DNA of 64,000 nt from Sinorhizobium fredii USDA 205 (GTDB lineage: Bacteria; Pseudomonadota; Alphaproteobacteria; Rhizobiales; Rhizobiaceae): positions 96,087 through 160,086 of the forward strand of contig NZ_AUTC01000066.1 of NCBI RefSeq assembly GCF_001461695.1. Direction: 5' to 3'. How positions within the stretch are numbered: the first letter of the stretch is position 1; the number at the start of each line of letters is the position of its first letter. Below are positions 9,201 to 16,896 of the stretch, one piece after another. A program made the position numbers and the translations under genes. The notes under the pieces were generated by a model, which saw nothing but the letters and a program-made list of their open reading frames with translations, was not told where the DNA came from and searched no databases.

Positions 9201-9731
9201 CCGCAGCGCCTCGGCGATCTGCTCATCGCCGTGAGCCTCGTCATCCAACCATCCGCGAACGAAGCCGCGCAGCTGACCCAGATCGCGCAAGATCAGGTGT
9301 CGAATCGCCGTTTCACCCGGCGAGGTGTTGAGGTCGTCCGTGGTCTCGTTGAAGAGGGAGTAAGCGACCGCAGAGAACCCGGCCAGGTGATAGGCCGCCG
9401 CGGCGATGGTGCGACGGAAACCGCGATCGGGTGACTCCGGATCGCCGTTGCGCACCAGGGCTTCGAAGGCATTGGCGGCGCGCTCGAAGGCCTTGCTGGT
9501 CAATTCCGACGAATCGGCCTGAGAACGCAGAGCCATCGCGCCCCGAAGCAGGGCGAAGCCGTGTTCAGCGAGATCGGTTTCGATTGTGGCGCCAAGGGGC
9601 GGTGCGTTCGGTGGGAGCACGCCCTTCTCGCGCATCAGCGACCACGCCGCACCGCGATAGAGCAGGCGCCCAAGGACGCCGTCGACGGTCGCGGTCGCCA
9701 GGAACGCGGTCAGTTCGTCAATCGTCTCCAA
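6228..9731 (-). CDS. hamB: HamB, SF2 helicase of a Hachiman defence system
   Basis: An 1167-residue DEAD/DEAH-type helicase. Walker A is PTSAGKT (315-321), the DEAD-equivalent box is DEGH (416-419), motif III is SAI (452-454), and NVAGRAGRAF is motif VI; a long helical N-terminus (1-300) and an acidic insert (about 770-790) flank the core. In Hachiman, HamB surveys DNA and restrains the HamA nuclease. The start is TTG at 9731, overlapping the 3' end of the frame-corrected hamA by 14 bp, as expected for coupled translation. The reading frame is intact over 3.5 kb. The HamA neighbour makes the call firm. Confidence 0.85.
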   Translation of the reverse strand: METIDELTAFLATATVDGVLGRLLYRGAAWSLMREKGVLPPNAPPLGATIETDLAEHGFALLRGAMALRSQADSSELTSKAFERAANAFEALVRNGDPESPDRGFRRTIAAAAYHLAGFSAVAYSLFNETTDDLNTSPGETAIRHLILRDLGQLRGFVRGWLDDEAHGDEQIAEALRDEEPDVDEVLSTILNTTICRALAHFDFALETGEPEPIESARTLLRTAVSLADNAENVPLWWISNLCRHLIDDLWQHSLHQNLPTEPPEGTEEKYPDLRRLFISSLYARKTSEVELWPSQREAARRSTDVTDDLVVALPTSAGKTRVAEIAALMTLSSARRVLIVTPLRALSAQTERSFRKTFAPLGFSVSSLYGASGLSVGDEDALRTREIIIATPEKLDFALRSDPSLIDDVGLIVLDEGHMIGPSEREIRYETLVQRLLRRADAADRRIVCLSAILPSGDELDDLTAWIRSDEPGKPVRSDWRPTRQRFGALTWRGKDALLRLDLDDDGPFLDKFVVEKPARGKEKKPYPRKNSHLALFAAWEFASQGKRTLIFSTQANWVESYGKQAMDLCKRGYLHSLLEDEASIARALEVGKEWLGEDHPAVACLKQGVAIHHGRLPSPFLRELEVLLSEGVLKVIVASPTLSQGLNLNAAVLLVPALYRASEKIKGEEFANVAGRAGRAFVDVEGLIVHVMFDKIDWRKREWRKLVASAKARTLKSGLIQIVAEILERLSREGVLDRDDAWEYLANAREAWRSPEEEAAVAERLAAAVEYEANGDDDEEGGDDEEETIDEEPLSQIVERLDATVFGLIEALDADRADLPKLLDEALKGSLWARQIAREDEDIAPLHKKVFEARADLIWKSTTAQTRRGHFAMGVGLEAGLSIDAMADELATLLDRADEAALRGDIDELVDALCGLGERLLFMRPFIPDKANALPANWKAILHSWVSGEDVAKIGPQNMRAVEEAFTYRLVWALEAVRTRRMSLGWSPETVAGGGAAAVETGVPQFMMAMLIRAGLPSRRAAMAAIKDAQPVFVTPAEMRVWLESDEITAYTDAGDWPTPDTAALWARFRTEALSGGIQKWSVENYKRLLDIAAAPPAGLYRIVTDEGDGRTWLATPDYQRLAPFKKSAVDPKPSLFWGRLPGNTRLVEALRVGRGKLRWPPANE

Positions 9732-10502
9732 GGTCTTCAGCCTCCTTATACATGGCCGCGATGAAGTCTTGATGGTCTTCGACGTGTATGTTCACGACGT
9801 AGTGGTCCCGGTTGGTTCCCGTGGCGTCGAAGTCCTCCTTCGGGGGCCGTTACCCGACACGGTGAAGAGCATGTGGTCGATGCGATCGGAGCGAAGGGAC
9901 TTCAGGCCCACCTCGTCACGGAGGCTGCGGCCTAGCGCGTTGTCATCTGGATCGTTGCTCTCCAGCAGGCGGTTGGCGACAAACAGCAGGGAATCGGGCG
10001 TGCAGCGGCCGTTGTCGCGGTTAAGCACCTTGCGGGCGCTCGTGACCGTGGCCTTGCCGAGCACCTTGTTGCTCTTAGCTTCGCCTTTCAGGAGCCAGAG
10101 CTTCTCGCCGGCCCCATCGTATCCGGCGCCGATGAAGTCGTCGCCGCGCATGGCCATGTTGCGGCCGTCCTTGTAGCGGAGGCGGCGCACCGGGACCCGC
10201 AGGCCGATCTCTTCCTCGACCAGCTCGGTCGCGAGAATCTCACCGAGATCGCCGGAGCGACCTTTGGGCGTCTGGGGCATCGCCTCCCTGAGGATATTGG
10301 CGGCCACCTTGTACCCGAGCCGCTTCACGTCTTCGGCGATCCGTTCAAGTCGGTCGTAATGCGAACGAATGGTCTCGGCGAGGTCATCACGAATCTCGTC
10401 GCGGCCGCCATCCTTCTCGACATAGATCCAGAAATGCCTGCGCTTGTCCTTTTCCTTGGCGGCGTGACACCACCGCTCGTATAGCCCCACGTTTTCCCCC
10501 AA
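9718..10502 (-). CDS. hamA: HamA (DUF1837), nuclease subunit of Hachiman, frameshifted near its 3' end
   Basis: The DUF1837 core is clear: SGDLGEILA (83-91), GDDFIG (120-125) and LLKGEAKS (137-144), with D121/D122 and E141-x-K143 forming a PD-(D/E)xK-type site. As read, the frame stops at 9792 after 236 residues in an unrelated arginine-rich tail. Adding one base to the G5 run at 9842-9846 restores a family-like end (DHYVVNIHVEDHQDF, AAMYKEAEDL) that stops at 9718 and overlaps the hamB start. The 5' end is also odd: the in-frame start is TTG (10502), whereas an ATG at 10509 overlapping the abiEii stop as ATGA would fit if the C5 run at 10496-10500 had four bases. HamA degrades DNA when released by HamB. 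Confidence 0.8.
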
Positions 10503-10505
10503 CTT

Positions 10506-11525
10506 TCATTTTACGGCCGCGCTGTTGGCACGCCCCGCGATGTCCCCGCACCGCTCTAGCAGCACCTCGAACGCCTCGGCGTCCTCAAGCAGCAACCCGT
10601 CCTCGACCATCCGGCTGTAGTCAGTGGCGAGCGCTGTGCGTGCTTCGCCAATTGGCACGAGTTGCAGTTTTCCGTTGACGGCGGCGTCATAGTCGATCGT
10701 CGCACCGTCGGCTGCCTTCTCCGCGAAGAACATGCTCTTGTGGCGGGCAACTGCATCGGCAAGGTCACGGTCGGACATTGCGTTAGCGGCTATGCCTGCT
10801 TCATCCAGGCGTACGACGTCATGCCAATGGCGGGCGAAGCGCTCGCCACGAAGCCGCTCCTGCAAGCAGAAAACATGCATCGCCGTTGCCTTCTCCCAGA
10901 AGGTCCGCTCGGCATGCATCACTCGTGGGCGCGCCATCGGAAAATCGACCCCTTCGATCATTCCCGCCGCATCGCAGATGACATCACGTGGGCTTGCCGG
11001 CTCGCCCGTCGACCGAGCCCCGAACTCCAGCATCACGCTCGGCGCCACATAGCCCGACCCGGCCGAGGTCGCCTCATAGTCGATGAACAGCTTATCTCCT
11101 TCGACCCTGATCGTTGCGGGAAGCGCTTGCGCATCGATCGCACCGGCGACAAGCGGCCGGACCGTCCCGTCGACCCATTCGGGCAGTCGATGCCGGACAG
11201 CCTTCGACCAACGCTTCTCCTCGCTGCGGTTTCTTGGCAGGGCCTCGCCGTTCTCGCCCACCAGATCGGGGGCGATGGCGCGAATGTCGTAGGTCAGATC
11301 CACGTCCTCGGAAAATCTCCGAATGACGCCATAGGCCTTGGACAGGGATGTGCCGCCCTTGAACACGAGATGCTCGCCGAGATCGGACCCGAACAGTGTC
11401 GCGAGGGTCCAGACGACCCACACGTCCTTTTCCAGGAGATGGGCGGGGCGCCCGGATCGATCGGCGGCGACGGCCAACGCCTCGCGCCGATCGTCGACCG
11501 ACAATCTCAGGAACGCCTCAGCCAT
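10506..11525 (-). CDS. abiEii: AbiEii nucleotidyltransferase toxin
   Basis: A 339-residue DUF1814-type nucleotidyltransferase. The polymerase-beta signature is LVFKGGTSLSKAYG (53-66) followed by RFSEDVDLTYD (70-80), the latter giving the two metal-binding aspartates. AbiEii toxins transfer nucleotides to tRNA or other targets and cause abortive infection or growth arrest; AbiEi neutralises and represses. It overlaps the upstream antitoxin gene by 8 bp and its TGA stop sits 3 bp before the hamA start, so toxin and Hachiman genes are translated from one message. Confidence 0.85.
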   Translation of the reverse strand: MAEAFLRLSVDDRREALAVAADRSGRPAHLLEKDVWVVWTLATLFGSDLGEHLVFKGGTSLSKAYGVIRRFSEDVDLTYDIRAIAPDLVGENGEALPRNRSEEKRWSKAVRHRLPEWVDGTVRPLVAGAIDAQALPATIRVEGDKLFIDYEATSAGSGYVAPSVMLEFGARSTGEPASPRDVICDAAGMIEGVDFPMARPRVMHAERTFWEKATAMHVFCLQERLRGERFARHWHDVVRLDEAGIAANAMSDRDLADAVARHKSMFFAEKAADGATIDYDAAVNGKLQLVPIGEARTALATDYSRMVEDGLLLEDAEAFEVLLERCGDIAGRANSAAVK

Positions 11526-12111
11526 GCGCGACCTTGCCGACCGTTCTGGCGAGCCAACTCGGGAGTTGGGGCGCGGCCGCGACGAGTTCGCCGAAAGTGG
11601 AAGATGGCAGCTTGCGCTTCAATGTCTTCAAGGCCGCTTCCGCCTTCTCAGGTCCCAGCCAGGCGAGCGCGCGCACAGCCTGGCCGGCAGGTCGATCGGC
11701 CAAAGCCAATTGCCAGCGCGGTGCGTGCCGCAACTCGACGACCTGCTGGCCCAAATTCATTGTCCGGCTGCGACCGGATGTCAGATAGACCGACCGAACC
11801 GGCACCTGAGTTGTGAGACCCAGCGCGTTGGCCGCCGACGCTCCATTTGACACGATGACCTCGCCACGCTGGAGCGCGAGTGCTTCGACGGTTTTCTCAA
11901 CCGAAGGCGCGCGGACGCCGAACCGGCTCGAAACCGGGCGCAAATATACGCCGCGCCCGGCACGCATCAGTCGGCCACGCTCAGCCAGGCGCGATAGAGC
12001 CTGGTCCACCGCAGCTCGATTGCCGAGATGAAGCAGGCCTTTTGCTGCGATCGGTGCGCCCTCGGGCAAGCTTTCGGTATATGTCAGTATCTGTTCAGCG
12101 AGTCGTTTCAC
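11518..12111 (-). CDS. abiEi: AbiEi-type antitoxin / transcriptional regulator (DUF6088)
   Basis: A 197-residue protein with an N-terminal winged helix (GLLHLGNRAAVDQALSRLAE, then RGRLMRAGRGVYLRP) and a C-terminal AbiEi-like domain (QRGEVIVSNGASAANALGL, SRTMNLGQQVVELRHAP). This architecture occurs next to AbiEii toxins and normally represses its own promoter. The GTG start at 12111 follows AGGAG. An inverted repeat overlapping the promoter lies just upstream (12122-12151). It heads the five-gene minus-strand operon. Confidence 0.8.
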   Translation of the reverse strand: MKRLAEQILTYTESLPEGAPIAAKGLLHLGNRAAVDQALSRLAERGRLMRAGRGVYLRPVSSRFGVRAPSVEKTVEALALQRGEVIVSNGASAANALGLTTQVPVRSVYLTSGRSRTMNLGQQVVELRHAPRWQLALADRPAGQAVRALAWLGPEKAEAALKTLKRKLPSSTFGELVAAAPQLPSWLARTVGKVAHG

Positions 12112-12121
12112 GATGAATCTC

Positions 12122-12158
12122 CTGTCAGAAATATATGCAGTTTTCTGACAGTTTTCAA
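12122..12158 (-). promoter_or_regulatory. Promoter and probable AbiEi operator of the AbiE-Hachiman operon
   Basis: On the minus strand TTGAAA (12158-12153) and TATATT (12135-12130) are spaced by 17 bp. A perfect 10-bp inverted repeat, CTGTCAGAAA (12122-12131) and TTTCTGACAG (12142-12151), overlaps the -10 element and the spacer. AbiEi antitoxins of the AbiE family are known to repress by binding inverted repeats at their promoter, so this is the likely operator. Confidence 0.75.
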
Positions 12159-12427
12159 TCTCTGCTGGAGCTGCCGTTAACGACGTCGCATCTTGTCGCT
12201 TAGATCCAACGTGTTGTAGCTTCTTTTAAGCTCGCACGGTGATGCTGCCGTCCTCTCATTGGCGATGAGCATCGAATCACCTACATTGGACGTATGGATC
12301 ATCCGGCCATGCCGTCCACAGTGGCGAAGCCTCAGGGCAGGAACGACTGAATCAACCCGCAAGAACCTCTTTCCAAGGTGCACGGGCCGAGTGGACACGC
12401 CATAGATTGCACCGCTGGAGTGGTTCC

Positions 12428-13348
12428 ATGCGAATCCAGCTTCCCAATCTCGATCGGCCAAAACAGGCCGCCAAATATCTTGTTCGTGCTGCGACCAATC
12501 TGAAGCTCTCGTATGCGCATGAAGCGCTTGCCAGTGTGCTGGGCTACCGCGATTGGCACGATCTTTCCGGCAGCTGCCATCATGATCGACAAACATCACC
12601 CGGCGATTTGTGTCTCGAAGATGCGCTGCGTGTCATTCTCGAGCTAGCCGATGCTCTCCGTCTCCCTTACGCCGAGGTTCAGTACGCCGTGTCCAAGGCA
12701 CGCCTTTTGCGTGAAACACCTTGGTCGCTTGACGAGCAGATGACGTTGCGCGCCTGGATCTGGCGGCGACGTCTTTTTGGTCCCCCGGGGCGGGGGAGGC
12801 CGGGGACAGTCGTGAAAGACAAGGCATATGGCGCCAACACGCCGGCTTATCTTCGCCGCGCTGGCCGTCCCACATATCTGTTCTTTGACACGGGGTTTGG
12901 TGAACGCGCAGACTTTGAGGTCGTGACTCCGCGCAGGACCCTCTCTGATTTCGTCCCGTCCCGCCTTTGGCTCCCCTACGGTGTCTGGAAACTGAAGGAC
13001 GGCTCTGAAGTCATTTTCTCCCGGGACTATTTTCCGACGTGGGGAATTTGGGATGATCGTGTTCAGCGGCTCGCCCCTTGGCTTTGGATCAATGGCATCG
13101 TCGACCAAAGTCATTTTTGGAAGGCGGGAATCGGCGGCTGGACGAGCAGTTCGGCACGAGAGATGGCGATCGCCCACTTGGCTGTTCACCGCATCTTCGA
13201 ACTTCCCAGGCTAACCGATGCAATGCCGCATCTTTTTGAAGCCGCTGTCGATTCCATGGAAGATGGTGTCAGGAGGCTTTATGCCGCGGGACGTCGCGAC
13301 ACCACGCTCCCATCCTATGCCGAATTGAACAAGCGCATTCTTAGATAA
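12428..13348 (+). CDS. Hypothetical protein with an N-terminal small helical domain
   Basis: A 306-residue protein, start chosen at ATG 12428 (MRIQLPNLDRPKQAAKYL). Residues 1-45 contain LSYAHEALASVLGYRDWHDL, a short helical motif that I have seen at the start of several plasmid and phage proteins annotated as glyoxalase-superfamily related, without assigned function. The rest has aromatic-rich segments (WAWIWRRRLFG-like at about 115, SRDYFPTWGIWDD at about 195) and no catalytic motif I can name. It sits between the AbiE-Hachiman promoter (divergent) and the Mokosh-like operon, so a defence role is possible but unsupported. Confidence 0.6.
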   Translation: MRIQLPNLDRPKQAAKYLVRAATNLKLSYAHEALASVLGYRDWHDLSGSCHHDRQTSPGDLCLEDALRVILELADALRLPYAEVQYAVSKARLLRETPWSLDEQMTLRAWIWRRRLFGPPGRGRPGTVVKDKAYGANTPAYLRRAGRPTYLFFDTGFGERADFEVVTPRRTLSDFVPSRLWLPYGVWKLKDGSEVIFSRDYFPTWGIWDDRVQRLAPWLWINGIVDQSHFWKAGIGGWTSSSAREMAIAHLAVHRIFELPRLTDAMPHLFEAAVDSMEDGVRRLYAAGRRDTTLPSYAELNKRILR

Positions 13349-13455
13349 GGCTACGCGGCATGATGTTTGGGAAGATACTAGTTTCAGATCGGATTCTGGA
13401 CGCAACCACTAGACGAATCTGCTATGTCAAAAGCAAATCGGCAGGCTGGAACTGA

Positions 13456-16400
13456 ATGACGACAGTCAATACGGTCAAACAACATAAAAAACTCTCACTG
13501 GAATCCCGGTTCACATTTGCCGAGGACTCTCTCGCCCGTGTGAGCGGCGGTTGGGATTCCGACCTGCGGCCAGCAGTCGGGCTCGAGGATGGTGAGCGAT
13601 ACTTGCTGCGGCTCTTCCGGAAGACTGGCACTGCGCTGGACGACGACTTGAAGGCAATTGTTAATCGAGGGCTGCGGCGAATTCGACGTGTTCTATCTTC
13701 ACGACGGGCTCGTGAAGTTCTGGTCGAAGTGCTCGAGGTCGTCGAGGATGCGCAGGAAATCGCGATCGTTATGGCTGATCCCGGTAGCCCGATTTCCGGA
13801 ACGTCGCATAGAAGGAGAGCAAGACAGGGCCGCTTTCTCACGAGCACGAGCCGAGCTATTTTCTGGCGCAATATCGTCCGGATCGCGGAGGCGCTTACTC
13901 TGTGCCATGATGCGGGCATCGTGCATGGCGGTGTGAGCACCCACACCATCTTCTCGCACTCAGACGATAGCGATGACTGTCGTCTCGGGGGATTCGAAGC
14001 ATGCGTCCACATTGCTGACGGCGACCTTGGAGCCTCCGGACATCTCCTTCGCTCTTCTGGAGCGATTTCATTTCGACAGGATTGGATCGATCTTGCCGAA
14101 GTGGCCGCAGCTATACTCGGCCTGGATGGAGATACCCCTCCTTCGTTGCTATCGATCGAACGCCGAATGCTGGATCGTTTGGCGAACCCGCCGCAGTTTC
14201 AGCTTTTTGACGGCAGCATCGTGCTTGGCGAATTAAGGGAAGTCATCGCCGAGCTCGACAGGGTCGGGTCGAGCTCTGACGGAGAACTCATCCTATATCC
14301 TTCACGGAACGTCCTTCAGAGCGATTTACCGGCTCTGTCGTCCGGGACGATACCGGCGCATGATGTCGCTGCCCTTATGCAGTTCGTCGCGGAAGATCTG
14401 CTTACAGCCGGGGTTCGTCTCATTCCGGCAGGTCAAGATAGCATACGCATCCTCACCGATCTGGCGATCTACAACGTGAAGATCGTCAACGACGCAGTTG
14501 GAATGATCGAGGCGGCGCACAAAAGACGCCCGAACGACTGGATACAAGGCGCGGAGGATGTTGTTCACCGTTTACATTTGGCCAGGAATCGCGCGAGTGC
14601 CGAAGAGCGCGTGCGGAACCTTGGTCCAGGTGCACGACGATGGCGAGACTTCTCAGAGCGTGTGCGAGCAATTGGGGTGACGAATGATGTTCCTATGTGG
14701 TTCGCTCTTCTCCTCCTTGAGGCTTTTACCCTACTAAGGGAGCAGTTTCGCCTGTATCCCGTCGAAGTCCTTGCGTCGCCCGATAGCGAGCAAAATGTGG
14801 TGATGCTCGCACCTCGCGATGACTCGATGCGGGACGATCAGCGTGAAATAATGGGATTGCGGCCTGCGGCGGAGGCAATGTGGCGCGAACTCAAATACGA
14901 CGACGGAAAGGTGAATTGGACCGTATCGAAGTCTGCCAAACTGGCAACCGGCCGTGAACGATTGCCGGAACTCAGTTATGAGGGAAGCAACCTTGTTAAC
15001 GGGAAACTTGCGTTCGCCTTTGCAACGAACCTGACTGTACCGCCAGGACAGTTGCTCTTTCTCCGGCCTCGCAAGGATAACGGAACCGAGCGAGCCATCA
15101 GGCGGCGGCTGCAGAACATTGTCGCGGCCAGGGCCAACGTGGAGCTCCTCAGAGCTTTGGACGACCCGGCGCAGGTGGCAATGGATGACATGCTGCGTGA
15201 TATCGCTGTTCCGGGTTCGCCGCCGGCAGATGCAGATATGGAGCCATCGAAGATTGAGGCATGGCAGTCGATCGTCGCGGGGAGGTCGATTAACGTCGTC
15301 GTCGGCCCACCTGGGGTGGGAAAGACGTTTTTGATTTCACACCTCGTGAAAAGCATCCTCGACCAAACGCCCGATGCTCGCATTCTGGTGTCTGCCCAGA
15401 ACCATGAGACGCTCATTCATATGGAGGACGAGCTTCGGAAGTTCCTGCCCGAGCAGTCGACAATTGTCGTTCGCGTCGAACGGTCTCGGGTCAGCGAAGA
15501 AGAGAGCACCCTGCGGCAAAGCTCGGTCGCGTTGTTACGCTCCATCTCCAAGCCTGACACTGAACGCGCGGCCGTCATGGCAAACCAGCTCCATCAGATC
15601 ACTCAGGCGCTAAATCCTGTCGACAGGTCGGAAAAGTCAACCGCCGAACGTGCTTTGCGCGACACCGACAATCTGACGCTTCGCTCGTCTGACGTCACCT
15701 TAGCCACGACCTCATCCCATGTCCTTGAGGAAATGATTGCCGATGGCGAACAGTTCGACTGGGTTTTCATCGAAGAAGCCGCGCGCGCAAATGGTGCTGA
15801 GCTAATTGGCGCCCTCCTTCTCGGTAACCGCCGGGTTATGATCGGCGACCATAATCAATTGTCGCCCTTCGATGTGGTCGAGCGCCAAAAGTTCTACGAT
15901 GGCAAGCGCGCAAACGAATTGCTGAGGGATGCCAAAGAAAAGCTTTCTGCGATCCCCGATCTGCCAGGTGAAGTGGAAATCGCCCTCGACGCGCTCAAGG
16001 CGGATCAGTTCTTGCTCAGCGATGTTCTCGCCACCGCTTCTCGCCTCGAGGAGCCATTCAGATCAATCGCCGAGCGAGAGGCCCTCAGAGCCGGAGACGC
16101 TAAACGTCCGAGCTCGATCGCGAACACCTTGCGCGAACAGAGCCGGATGCATCCAGCAATTGGCGAGCTTGTCTCAAACACCTTCTATAAAGGTGAGCTC
16201 GTTCCATCGGAGCGCGTGAAGCAGCGTAAGCCAGCAGTCGAAACAATTGCGGGCTTCCCTGCATCTCCCGTCGTGATCCTCGACATGCCCTCGTTGAGCG
16301 TCGTCAAACGCAAAGCGTTCGAGCACACTGTCAGGCGGTCTTACCGAAATGAGTCGGAAGTAAAGGCGATAGTATCCGCCATGAAGAGGTTGCGCCCAGT

Positions 16401-16896
16401 CGTGTCCGCGGACGGGCGTCGGCCGACGATGGCGGTATTGTCGCCCTATTCCGCTCAAGTGAGTCATTTCGAGCGCTTGCTCAAGCCCGAGATCGATACG
16501 ACCGAGAAGACCCTTTTTGGCTTCGCCAGCCCGCGCGGAGATGGAAAGTTTATCTATACAAGTGACAGCTTCCAGGGTGGTGAGGCAGACGTGATCGTCG
16601 CCAGCCTCGTTCGAAACAACGTGCTCGTTGGCACGCGAGCCCTCGGTTTCATCAAGAACCCGCAGCGACTGAATGTGCTCCTCAGTCGAGCCAAGCATAA
16701 GCTGATACTTGCCACCAGCCGTAGGTTTATCAGCAACACCGTAAATGGGATCGATCCGGACGGCCTGAATGATGAGCTAGGCTTCCTGCGAAGGATGCTC
16801 GATGAAATCGCGCGGCTTGCAGAGACGGAATTTCCGGGGGTTGGTATGGGCGCTTCCATCATCACGGTCGATGAGAATGGGAAGCTCTCCCGATGA
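13456..16896 (+). CDS. mkoA: MkoA-like protein: kinase-like domain fused to SF1 (COG1112) helicase
   Basis: 1146 residues. Residues about 20-270 follow a Ser/Thr-kinase fold, but the catalytic loop reads HDAGIVHGGVSTHTIF (no HRD aspartate) and the DFG position reads RLGGFEA, so it looks like a pseudokinase. Residues about 590-1130 are a UPF1-type SF1 helicase: Walker A GPPGVGKT (about 617-624), Walker B FIEEAA (about 769), GDHNQLSPFD, SFQGGEADVIVAS and RLNVLLSRAKH. A kinase-like/COG1112 helicase gene followed by a phospholipase-D gene is the arrangement of type I Mokosh anti-phage systems. The stop overlaps the next start by 4 bp (ATGA). Confidence 0.75.
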   Translation: MTTVNTVKQHKKLSLESRFTFAEDSLARVSGGWDSDLRPAVGLEDGERYLLRLFRKTGTALDDDLKAIVNRGLRRIRRVLSSRRAREVLVEVLEVVEDAQEIAIVMADPGSPISGTSHRRRARQGRFLTSTSRAIFWRNIVRIAEALTLCHDAGIVHGGVSTHTIFSHSDDSDDCRLGGFEACVHIADGDLGASGHLLRSSGAISFRQDWIDLAEVAAAILGLDGDTPPSLLSIERRMLDRLANPPQFQLFDGSIVLGELREVIAELDRVGSSSDGELILYPSRNVLQSDLPALSSGTIPAHDVAALMQFVAEDLLTAGVRLIPAGQDSIRILTDLAIYNVKIVNDAVGMIEAAHKRRPNDWIQGAEDVVHRLHLARNRASAEERVRNLGPGARRWRDFSERVRAIGVTNDVPMWFALLLLEAFTLLREQFRLYPVEVLASPDSEQNVVMLAPRDDSMRDDQREIMGLRPAAEAMWRELKYDDGKVNWTVSKSAKLATGRERLPELSYEGSNLVNGKLAFAFATNLTVPPGQLLFLRPRKDNGTERAIRRRLQNIVAARANVELLRALDDPAQVAMDDMLRDIAVPGSPPADADMEPSKIEAWQSIVAGRSINVVVGPPGVGKTFLISHLVKSILDQTPDARILVSAQNHETLIHMEDELRKFLPEQSTIVVRVERSRVSEEESTLRQSSVALLRSISKPDTERAAVMANQLHQITQALNPVDRSEKSTAERALRDTDNLTLRSSDVTLATTSSHVLEEMIADGEQFDWVFIEEAARANGAELIGALLLGNRRVMIGDHNQLSPFDVVERQKFYDGKRANELLRDAKEKLSAIPDLPGEVEIALDALKADQFLLSDVLATASRLEEPFRSIAEREALRAGDAKRPSSIANTLREQSRMHPAIGELVSNTFYKGELVPSERVKQRKPAVETIAGFPASPVVILDMPSLSVVKRKAFEHTVRRSYRNESEVKAIVSAMKRLRPVVSADGRRPTMAVLSPYSAQVSHFERLLKPEIDTTEKTLFGFASPRGDGKFIYTSDSFQGGEADVIVASLVRNNVLVGTRALGFIKNPQRLNVLLSRAKHKLILATSRRFISNTVNGIDPDGLNDELGFLRRMLDEIARLAETEFPGVGMGASIITVDENGKLSR

